Source: Solimonas marina (GTDB taxonomy: Bacteria > Pseudomonadota > Gammaproteobacteria > Nevskiales > Nevskiaceae). Taken from it: 64,000 bases of DNA. The notes below the pieces were generated by a model. That model had not been told where the DNA came from, made no database searches, and saw only the letters and a program-made list of their open reading frames with translations. The position numbers were made by a program, and so were the translations under genes. The first letter of the stretch is position 1, and each line of letters starts with the position of its first letter. The stretch covers positions 1-64,000 of the forward strand of contig NZ_JAAVXB010000008.1 of assembly GCF_012241385.1 (NCBI RefSeq), in the 5' to 3' direction. Shown piece by piece: positions 39,029-45,164 of this stretch.

Positions 39029-39313
39029 TTATTGCGGCGGCATGTAGTACTCGTCGGACGTCAGCTGACCGTCGTGATTGGTGTCGCGCGTGTCGAAGCG
39101 TCTGGCGAGCTGCGAGCCCGGCGTCACTTCGTCTTTCTGGATGATGCCGTCGTGGTTCTTGTCGACCCACTCCTGATTCTTGGGGGCCATGTCCGGCGCC
39201 CCATATTTGCCGAAGCCGACGGTCTTGTCGTCGTGGCCGCCCGGCATTGATTGCGCAAAGGCGGACACACTGAAAAGCAGCGCGGATACGGCAACGATCG
39301 AATACATCTTCAT
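39029..39313 (-). CDS. Exported EF-hand calcium-binding protein
   Basis: 94 residues with a signal peptide (1-20, ending AFA-Q) and two complete EF-hand loops, DKNHDGIIQKDE (51-62) and DTNHDGQLTSDE (77-88). Both have the D-x-N-x-D-G pattern and a final Glu, so calcium binding is expected. Ribosome site GGGAGATG. It lies between the PepSY protein and ApbE, suggesting a periplasmic accessory of the redox proteins. Confidence 0.85.
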   Translation of the reverse strand: MKMYSIVAVSALLFSVSAFAQSMPGGHDDKTVGFGKYGAPDMAPKNQEWVDKNHDGIIQKDEVTPGSQLARRFDTRDTNHDGQLTSDEYYMPPQ

Positions 39314-39387
39314 CTCACATCTCCCTGGCACTACGACGTTGATGGAACGACAGCAATCAACTTCGACAACCGATCCATGGTTGCCCT

Positions 39388-40275
39388 TTATCGCGACGTC
39401 AGCCGCTTGCGATTCTGGCGGATGCGCCACCACATCCAGATCCCGCTGATGGCGAGCACGATCGCGACAAAGCCGATGATGGTGATGATCCACGCGCCGA
39501 TCGGGCCGAACAGGCGGCCGGTGTGCAGGTCGATGAGCACCTGCTCGACGATGATGCGTGGCTTGGAATAGGGCAGCGCTGCCTGTTGCTGCGCAGCTGG
39601 CAGCGCGCGTGCTTGTGACCAGTCGACGTCGGTCGGCGAGACCGGCGTCCAGGTATTGCCTTCGTCGGCGCTCTGGTAGGCGTCGAGATCCTGGACGGCG
39701 ATGGTGTGAGGGTCGGACTTGAGCGTGCCGATACGCCGAACCGACGATACCGGCAGGATCGGCGGCATCAACTTGTCTACGCGCTGTCCGTCCGGCGTCA
39801 CGAGCACGACGCTGTCGGGCGATGCGATATACAGAATCGGCATGTCCGGTGTGCCACCGAAGACCAGGCCCAGCGGCGCGGTCACGGCACTCGGCAAAGG
39901 CTTGCCGTCGATCAAGGTGTAGTCGTTGGTCTGTGCGAGCCAGTGCCCGCCAGCCGAAAAGCCACTGTCCGGAGGCGCTGCATGCAGGCCATACAGTTGC
40001 GTCAGCCATGGCCAGTCGACACGGGCAGTGTCCAGGCCGAGATCGACGCTGCGCGTCAGCAGAATGCCGGTGACTGCCAGCCATAGCAAAAACGCAAAGG
40101 CAAGCAAGCCGGCGCGCGAGTGCCACTCGCGCAGCAACATGATGATGTTGCGCTTCGGGCGCTGCGCGCCGCTCGGCGGAACGCGTCGCCACGCAGCAAG
40201 TTGCGGCAGGAGACGCCGCCGGGCTGGCGTTTGCGTGCTCATCGCTTCGCGTATCGTGGAGCTGCCGATGCTCAT
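39388..40275 (-). CDS. PepSY-associated inner-membrane protein
   Basis: 295 residues. One membrane helix near residue 55 (RAGLLAFAFLLWLAVTGILL, preceded by the typical LREWHSRAG), a periplasmic domain, and a second helix near 260-282 (GAWIITIIGFVAIVLAISGI). This is the PepSY_TM/iron-regulated membrane protein plan; relatives can carry electrons across the membrane with flavin or haem partners. HSR near the first helix may bind haem, but that is speculation. Its start overlaps the FMN-binding gene by four bases. Confidence 0.8.
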   Translation of the reverse strand: MSIGSSTIREAMSTQTPARRRLLPQLAAWRRVPPSGAQRPKRNIIMLLREWHSRAGLLAFAFLLWLAVTGILLTRSVDLGLDTARVDWPWLTQLYGLHAAPPDSGFSAGGHWLAQTNDYTLIDGKPLPSAVTAPLGLVFGGTPDMPILYIASPDSVVLVTPDGQRVDKLMPPILPVSSVRRIGTLKSDPHTIAVQDLDAYQSADEGNTWTPVSPTDVDWSQARALPAAQQQAALPYSKPRIIVEQVLIDLHTGRLFGPIGAWIITIIGFVAIVLAISGIWMWWRIRQNRKRLTSR

Positions 40276-40982
40276 GTCGCCATGGCATCGAAGGCGATGG
40301 CGGCACGCGCCATGCGCTGCATCATTTTCACCGACAGCGTCGCACCGGAGATATTGTCGACCGGCTTGTCGAGGCCGTTGCCGGCAGCCTTGGCACCAAT
40401 CAGCTGGCGCAGGAACGACGGCTCACCGACTTGTTCGCCACGCGATTCGCGATAGATCAGCACGCGCGCGTGTTCGATGCTGCCGCCAGATACGACGAAA
40501 CCGCAGGTGGTCGGCACGTAACCATCCTTGCCGACGTCGTCGAAGATCCAGGCGCTGCGTCCGCCAGCTTTCCAGTAGCGCAGGCGTGCCTGCGGATATG
40601 GGTGGCCGAGGATTGCAGAGACCTGCGATTGTTTGGCGCCGTCGAGCATCAACATCGACGGGGCCGGCGCTGGATCCGGCGCAAAAACTTCGGAGATGAA
40701 CGCCTGTGGCGTCTGAAACGTCTTGTACAAGTCGACGCTGTAGTCGTCGGCGCGAGCCTTGCGTGCAGCCAAGCCGACGATGGGGAGTGCCAGCAGCGCC
40801 TTGAGTGCCGAGCGACGCAAAGGGGAATTCGGGGCTGCATCGTCAGTCGCGACTTGATGCAGACGGGAGAGGGTGACGCGAGTATCGAGATGCGCGTCGC
40901 TATGCGGTGCTTTCTTAATTGTCACGACGATTCCGGCAATGTGAAGGCAGGATTTGAATTCGAATGTCGCCGCCAGCGACAC
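40272..40982 (-). CDS. Exported FMN-binding domain protein, predicted ApbE substrate
   Basis: 236 residues. A twin-arginine-like signal (RRSALKALLALPIVGLAARKARA, split across 57-79) precedes an FMN-binding domain of the NqrC/RnfG type. Near the C-terminus VDNISGATLSVKM fits the ApbE flavinylation pattern D-x-x-S-G-A-T-x-S/T, with the last serine as attachment site. The N-terminal 56 residues before the signal are long; a GTG at 40925 would give a shorter start, but the upstream GTG has a better ribosome site (GGAG). It is expected to be periplasmic with covalent FMN. Confidence 0.85.
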   Translation of the reverse strand: MSLAATFEFKSCLHIAGIVVTIKKAPHSDAHLDTRVTLSRLHQVATDDAAPNSPLRRSALKALLALPIVGLAARKARADDYSVDLYKTFQTPQAFISEVFAPDPAPAPSMLMLDGAKQSQVSAILGHPYPQARLRYWKAGGRSAWIFDDVGKDGYVPTTCGFVVSGGSIEHARVLIYRESRGEQVGEPSFLRQLIGAKAAGNGLDKPVDNISGATLSVKMMQRMARAAIAFDAMAT

Positions 40983-41050
40983 CGGATCGCTCCGGTATCG
41001 CTGGCCGACGACGTGTGAAGCCCATTGCTGAGCAGGTGGCTGTGAGCGAT

Positions 41051-41524
41051 TTACTTCGTCACGATCACGCGCGTGAACGGGGCCAGCGCGGCAATCAGGT
41101 CATTGCACGAGTAGTAGGGAATGTCGTTGCGCTCGCAGGCGTTGTAGGCCGCTTCGACCACCGCGTTGAACTGCGTCATCGTGATGCCGAGATCGGCGTG
41201 GGCCGCACTCATGCTCGCACCCTGATAGTTGTTCGGACCACCGAGCACCATCGTCTCGAGCTGCGTGTTCAGCGCGATCTGACGGTCGGCGTTGCCGAAC
41301 TCCTTGAAGATGTAGTTGATGCGGTTGTCGAGCATGATGTAGTAGAACAACGACTCGACCCAGTTGTGGATGCCGTCGACGCCGCCGAAGTCGGCGACCG
41401 CCGAGCTCGGGATGCCGAGAATCGGCTTCGTCTTTGTTTCGCCGGCGAAGGCCGGCTGCGTCGCCGCGGCGGCCAGCATCGTCGCACCGGCGGCGATGGC
41501 GAGAGAAATCTTGCTGCGTTTCAT
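41051..41524 (-). CDS. Exported group 1 truncated haemoglobin
   Basis: 157 residues: a signal peptide (1-27, ending PAFA-G), then a truncated globin. Family markers: FGGVDGIHNWVESLFYYIML with Tyr at the B9/B10 positions (61-62), LGGPNNYQG and SMSAAHADLGI, where His109 is the proximal haem ligand. Two cysteines (130 and 140) near the C-terminus could form a disulfide. Truncated globins bind O2 and NO and are normally cytoplasmic. Export, and the place in a flavin-redox operon, suggest a periplasmic NO or electron-transfer role. Confidence 0.88.
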   Translation of the reverse strand: MKRSKISLAIAAGATMLAAAATQPAFAGETKTKPILGIPSSAVADFGGVDGIHNWVESLFYYIMLDNRINYIFKEFGNADRQIALNTQLETMVLGGPNNYQGASMSAAHADLGITMTQFNAVVEAAYNACERNDIPYYSCNDLIAALAPFTRVIVTK

Positions 41525-41555
41525 GTCGATATCTCCTTGATCCCTGGAAGCGGGA

Positions 41556-42611
41556 TCAGAACGTCAGATGCGTCGAGAAGTAGAAGCCGTTCTGGTCCGG
41601 CGCGACCGAAATGTTGCCGAACATCAGATAGGCCACCGTGAACGAGATGTGCTTGTTCGGGGCATAAGCCATGAACAGGTCATACCAGTCGCCTTCGTTC
41701 TTCTGCTTCAGCGAATCGCCGAGGTCGAGCCCGAGGTTCGACAGGACGTTGGTGATCGTCGTCAGGTTCAGACCGTTGATGTTGATGCTCTGGCCACCGG
41801 TGTTGTTGCCGTGCTGCTGCCACTCGCCGCCGATCGCGGTGTTCTTCGCGACCAGATGCGCGATCGAAACCTCCGCCCGGACCTTGCGCTTGTTCTTGCA
41901 GTCGCCGGTGCCCAGACCGTTGTTGTGGCAATAACCGAAGCCGGTCAGGCCGTCCTCGTTGGCGCTGGTGTAACGCGCCGTGACGTTGACCAGCGTGCTC
42001 AGCGGGAACAGAATCTTGGTCGCGGCCAGGTAGATCTCGTAGTCCTTGGTCTTGTCGGCGCCCAGTGTTTTTACCAGCTCCTTGTTGCCGTTGACCTTAT
42101 ATAGACCGCCGATCGAAACCTGCGGAATCCAACTGTCCGAGGTGTAGACCGCGTCACCGAACAGGCGCAGTTTCACACCATAGGTCTGCATCGGCAGCGT
42201 CGAGTTCCAGACATCGGTGCCGACGCTGTCGCCAAGGTCGACGGCGTCGAGCACCAGCGCCACCGTTTGCAGGTTTGGCAGGTTCAGCGACAGCCGGCTA
42301 TCGACGTACGAAAGCTCGAGGCGGTCGTAGAAGCCGACGTTGACGCCGTAGAACGACACCTGGAGGGCGGGCAGGTTCACGTAGGTGAAGCCGGCGCTGC
42401 CGTTGATGCCGTCCCGCGTTTCGTAGCCACTGATCGTGGCCCACGGCACAGCGCCACCACCGCCGGCGCCATCGACGGTGAACACACCGCCGGTCAGCAG
42501 GACCTTGCCATTGTTGTACCAGCCGGCCCATGCGGAACTGCTCGCGAGCCCGGCCACCAAGATTGCCGCGCACTGGAAAATGCGCAAGCCGTTCACTCGT
42601 ACCCGTTTCAT
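41556..42611 (-). CDS. DUF3034 outer-membrane beta-barrel protein
   Basis: 351 residues. Signal peptide (about 1-29, ending AWA-G), then many amphipathic beta strands and a C-terminal Phe in FYFSTHLTF, the outer-membrane insertion signal. It matches my recollection of the DUF3034 family (GWYNNGKVLLTGGVFTVDGAGGGG start). The ribosome site is AAGGAG. It is the first gene of the minus-strand operon, behind an attenuator-like leader. Possibly an outer-membrane port or scaffold for the redox proteins that follow. Confidence 0.8.
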   Translation of the reverse strand: MKRVRVNGLRIFQCAAILVAGLASSSAWAGWYNNGKVLLTGGVFTVDGAGGGGAVPWATISGYETRDGINGSAGFTYVNLPALQVSFYGVNVGFYDRLELSYVDSRLSLNLPNLQTVALVLDAVDLGDSVGTDVWNSTLPMQTYGVKLRLFGDAVYTSDSWIPQVSIGGLYKVNGNKELVKTLGADKTKDYEIYLAATKILFPLSTLVNVTARYTSANEDGLTGFGYCHNNGLGTGDCKNKRKVRAEVSIAHLVAKNTAIGGEWQQHGNNTGGQSININGLNLTTITNVLSNLGLDLGDSLKQKNEGDWYDLFMAYAPNKHISFTVAYLMFGNISVAPDQNGFYFSTHLTF

Positions 42612-42721
42612 CTGCCCCAACTCCTTAGTATTGCTAGATATGGAATGCGTGAAGCCCTTGAAGTCCAATCCGCTGCAGGCGGTTTTTGTGATTTCTGGGC
42701 CAAGCCACCAAACACCGAAGC

Positions 42722-42847
42722 AAAAAAAAACGTCCACGCAAGTCGGCTGGTTTAGCCTCATGCGTGGACGTCGGTGTCCCTTGTTTGGATTCGAGCGGCT
42801 TTGCCCGATTCCCTTGACGCGCCTAAGACGCGAGTCCTTCGCGTCTG
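42722..42847 (-). promoter_or_regulatory. ANTAR-type attenuator leader of the DUF3034/globin operon
   Basis: On the minus strand the predicted RNA begins near 42847 with hairpin AGACGCG/CGCGTCT. Further on, GGAC[ACCGAC]GTCC (42766-42779) forms a hexaloop hairpin with A first and G fourth. Its 3' arm is also the 5' arm of the terminator CGTCCACGC/GCGTGGACG (42731-42770), which is followed by nine Ts. The two structures cannot form together. This is the textbook ANTAR antitermination switch; readthrough is needed to reach the gene at 42611. Confidence 0.75.
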
Positions 42848-42857
42848 CAATTAGTCG

Positions 42858-42873
42858 TGCAAAGCATGTGCCA
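42858..42873 (-). promoter_or_regulatory. Sigma54 promoter of the DUF3034/globin/flavin operon
   Basis: TGGCACATGCTTTGCA on the minus strand, a full match to TGGCAC-N5-TTGCA. Predicted start near 42847. It is nearly identical to the plus-strand promoter at 43248. Confidence 0.88.
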
Positions 42874-43247
42874 ATGTTTGCAAGCCGACGTTCGGTGTGC
42901 GTCAAAGCGCGCCAGTTTGATCTGTGTGTGGTGCTGGCTACTATGCTGTTGATGTAGGCAAATCACCACCTGAAGCGGTTTCGAGCTGACCTCGTATTGC
43001 CATGGGGCGTGGCGTGCAATGCCCGGCGATCCTGGGAATCGTGTCGGCACCCGCGATGCGCTGCGAACCATCATGGAGCGGCGTGATGATCCATAAGCGT
43101 GATCGGTGATCGTTATTTGTGCGAGACGTGTTGATCGTCAGCTCGGCGACAGTGCGTGGTGCTCAATATGAACGACATGGAATTTCGTCATGCATCGCGT
43201 CGCACTCCTTATATATAAGGTCGACAGCCATGATGTCTGGGTTTGCA
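42874..43247. other. Spacer between divergent sigma54 promoters
   Basis: 374 bases without a convincing gene. It is AT-richer than its surroundings and should hold the enhancer sites for both promoters. Half-sites TGGTGCT occur at 42929 and 43157 but no full NtrC palindrome. A weak sigma70-like pair, TTGATC and TACTAT (42917-42944, plus strand), is also present. Confidence 0.5.
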
Positions 43248-43263
43248 TGGCACATGCATTGCT
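43248..43263 (+). promoter_or_regulatory. Sigma54 promoter of the OmpA-cupredoxin gene
   Basis: TGGCACATGCATTGCT: full -24/-12 match with ten bases between GG and GC. Predicted start about 43274. Confidence 0.88.
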
Positions 43264-43273
43264 CCTTATTATT

Positions 43274-43364
43274 CGTGGAAAGAGCAGTCTCGCTGCTCTA
43301 GGCAACAGCGCCGACCGGACAAAGAAGTCCACGCATCCCGAAAGGGGTGCGTGGATTTTTTTTT
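43274..43364 (+). promoter_or_regulatory. ANTAR-type attenuator leader of the OmpA-cupredoxin gene
   Basis: First hairpin AGAGCAG/CTGCTCT at 43281-43299. Then GGAC[AAAGAA]GTCC (43317-43330), a hexaloop with A first and G fourth. Its 3' arm overlaps the 5' arm of a 12-bp terminator with a GAAA tetraloop (43328-43355) followed by nine Ts. It mirrors the minus-strand leader, even sharing GTCCACGCAT at the switch point. Readthrough is required to reach the gene at 43441. Confidence 0.75.
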
Positions 43365-43440
43365 GGTCGTCATCCGGCTGAAGGTGGAAGTCATCTGGCG
43401 CTGCTGGATTCGGAGTCATCAAAAGCAACAAGGGGATGTT

Positions 43441-44847
43441 ATGAAAAGGGCTGGAAGTGGTTTTCGTATCTGCCTGATCCCGCTTCTGGCGGTGTCGGCC
43501 TTGGCGAGCGCTGCGGCGCACGCCGATGGGTGGTTGGATGACACCTATGTCGCGCCGATGGCGTCTTACTCGATCGCCGACGACGACCGTCATCAGAAGG
43601 ACGCCTGGGGTGGGACGCTGGGCGCCGGATGGAAACTGTCGAACAAGCTTGAGGTCGAGCTGGTCGGCACCTATCTGAAGTACAAGGACAACGACGATAC
43701 CTATCGTTGCGGCCTGCTGAGCCTGGCGAACTGCAGTTACGGCAGCGACACTGTTGCCGGCGGCGGCTTCGGCGCCAACATGCGCTTGTTCGACAGTGTC
43801 TTCGGCGGCCCATTCCTGCACGCGGATGTGATGAAGACCAAGGACGCGTATTACCACGCAGGCCTGGGTTGGGACGTGCCGCTGGGCCACAATGGCTTCG
43901 CCGTGCGCGCGGAAGCATTGCTGCAGGCCAAGACCGATTGGGATATCAAAGAACCGGTGTTCAATCTCGGCCTGCGTATTCCGCTCGGCCCGCATCGCGA
44001 ACCGGTCGTCCATGATGTGCCCGAGCCGGTGCGTGTCGTCCCTGCGCCACCGCCGCCGCCGCCACCGCCCCCGCCGCCTCCGCCGTGCACGATGAATGGT
44101 ACGAACGGTGTCGACTTCAGCGGTTGCAAGAAGGGCGATACCGTCGTCTTGCGAGGCGTCAATTTCGACTTCGACAAGTCGAGCCTGACGGTCAATGCCA
44201 AGACCTTGCTGGACCAGGTCGCCGATGCACTGACCAAGCGTCCGGACATCAAGGTCGAAGTCGAAGGCCATACCGATAGCAAGGGTTCCGATGCGTACAA
44301 CATGAAGTTGTCGGACCGTCGTGCGAAGTCGGTACGCGACTATCTGATCAGCAAAGGTATCGCCGGTGATCGCCTGAGCTCCAAGGGCTATGGCGAGACC
44401 ATGCCGATCGCGGACAACGGCACCGACGAAGGTCGTGAACTGAATCGTCGCGTCGAGCTGAAGGTCACCGAGTCCAGTGATGGCGCAGTGCAGGTAGAGC
44501 AGGAGGGCAAGGCGACAGAAACCTATGGCGACGACGAAACCTCGAGCGCGATGCCGGCCGCCCCGGCACCGATGGCCGAGCCGGCGCCTGCAGCGGCAGC
44601 CAGCGGATCAACGGTGTCGATCGACAACTTCGCGTTTGGTCCGCAGATGCTGACAGTCGCGGCGGGAACGACGGTGACCTTCACCAACAATGACGCGTCG
44701 AACCACATCGTCAGTTTTGCAGATGGCCAGAAGAGCCCGCGCCTGGCGCTGGGTGCGAGCTGGGCGAGGACTTTCGATCAGCCGGGTGAATATCCGTACT
44801 CCTGCGCGATCCATCCGAGCATGACTGGCAAGATCGTCGTGAAGTAG
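43441..44847 (+). CDS. Outer-membrane OmpA-family protein fused to a C-terminal cupredoxin
   Basis: 468 residues. Order of parts: signal peptide (1-28); eight-stranded-type OmpA beta-barrel (about 30-185); a linker with twelve prolines in a row (near 203-214); an OmpA C-terminal peptidoglycan-binding domain (235-345) with FDFDKSSL, VEGHTDSKG and LNRRVEL; an Ala/Pro-rich linker; and a plastocyanin-like domain (390-468). The copper ligands are visible: His in NHIVSF, then Cys, His and Met in YSCAIHPSM. The barrel anchors the protein in the outer membrane and the copper domain lies in the periplasm. The fusion is unusual. Start after AAGGGG. Confidence 0.88.
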   Translation: MKRAGSGFRICLIPLLAVSALASAAAHADGWLDDTYVAPMASYSIADDDRHQKDAWGGTLGAGWKLSNKLEVELVGTYLKYKDNDDTYRCGLLSLANCSYGSDTVAGGGFGANMRLFDSVFGGPFLHADVMKTKDAYYHAGLGWDVPLGHNGFAVRAEALLQAKTDWDIKEPVFNLGLRIPLGPHREPVVHDVPEPVRVVPAPPPPPPPPPPPPPCTMNGTNGVDFSGCKKGDTVVLRGVNFDFDKSSLTVNAKTLLDQVADALTKRPDIKVEVEGHTDSKGSDAYNMKLSDRRAKSVRDYLISKGIAGDRLSSKGYGETMPIADNGTDEGRELNRRVELKVTESSDGAVQVEQEGKATETYGDDETSSAMPAAPAPMAEPAPAAAASGSTVSIDNFAFGPQMLTVAAGTTVTFTNNDASNHIVSFADGQKSPRLALGASWARTFDQPGEYPYSCAIHPSMTGKIVVK

Positions 44848-44856
44848 GACCCCGCT

Positions 44857-44899
44857 GGCAGGCTCGCCCGGTGATTGCACATCATCGGGCGGGCCTGCT
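44857..44899 (+). terminator. Long hairpin after the OmpA-cupredoxin gene
   Basis: A stem of at least 16 bp (AGGCTCGCCCGGTGAT pairing with ATCATCGGGCGGGCCT, two G-T pairs) with a TGCAC loop begins ten bases after the stop codon. No T run follows, so it may be a Rho-assisted end or an mRNA-stabilising structure. Confidence 0.55.
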
Positions 44900-44958
44900 G
44901 CGTGCTGGTGCATTGCATTGCATGCCAGCGGTGCTCAAAGGTGCGCGCCGTTGGTGCA
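44896..44958 (+). promoter_or_regulatory. Pair of NtrC-like enhancer sites upstream of narK
   Basis: Two 17-base elements, 44896-44912 and 44942-44958, each end in TGGTGCA and begin with TGC. Each matches TGCACCANNNTGGTGCA at 11 of 14 fixed positions. They are 46 bp apart centre to centre and 90-150 bp before the sigma54 promoter, the usual enhancer geometry. NtrC itself is not in the window. Confidence 0.5.
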
Positions 44959-45047
44959 TTAGCGTGAGCAGTGTCATTTCTCGTTCATAAGTCGCGGTTA
45001 CTGACCGCAAAATAGTTTTAAAAGTCGACATCTTGCGTGCCCCGAAA

Positions 45048-45063
45048 TGGCATGCTGCTTGCC
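45048..45063 (+). promoter_or_regulatory. Sigma54 promoter of the nitrate assimilation operon
   Basis: TGGCATGCTGCTTGCC: TGGCAT-N5-TTGC with exact GG-N10-GC spacing. Predicted start near 45074. Confidence 0.82.
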
Positions 45064-45074
45064 TGAATTATTGC

Positions 45075-45129
45075 AACCTGCCGGAGTCAGAGACGATCCG
45101 GAGGTTTTCTTGCGGTCAAAGACGCCCGC
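45075..45129 (+). promoter_or_regulatory. Leader with two AnnGnn hexaloop hairpins before narK
   Basis: Hairpin 1 (45075-45106): AACCT-CCGGA-TC pairing with GA-TCCGG-AGGTT, two bulged Gs, loop AGAGAC at 45089-45094, then TTCTT, so it looks like a terminator in its own right. Hairpin 2 (45112-45129): GCGG-C[AAAGAC]G-CCGC with one T-C mismatch, loop 45118-45123. Both loops have A first and G fourth, as ANTAR targets require. NasT encoded in the same window is the likely reader. Confidence 0.7.
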
Positions 45130-45164
45130 TTTCACGACGGTATTCATTCGTCTGGAGCTCGGGT

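Noticed and set aside
42781-42810. tRNA-like fragment (TTCGAG-type sequence) in the same leader
   Set aside because: No acceptor or anticodon arms can be folded.
42722-42847. c-di-GMP (GEMM) riboswitch in the DUF3034 leader, prompted by GGGCAAAGCC and GGCTAAACC
   Set aside because: The pieces are in the wrong order and the conserved GEMM core pairing is missing; the AnnGnn hexaloop/terminator switch explains the region better.
43119-43301. 60-codon open frame between the divergent promoters
   Set aside because: No ribosome site, and it spans the sigma54 promoter and leader; treated as non-coding.
43298-43310. GGC[AACAGC]GCC as the first ANTAR hexaloop of the OmpA-cupredoxin leader
   Set aside because: Loop position 4 is A rather than G, so it does not meet the pattern; only the AAAGAA hairpin was counted.
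44902-44925. TGCATTGCATTGCATGC repeat as a regulatory repeat
   Set aside because: A short triplicated TGCAT run without symmetry or similar copies elsewhere; kept only as background to the NtrC-like site.
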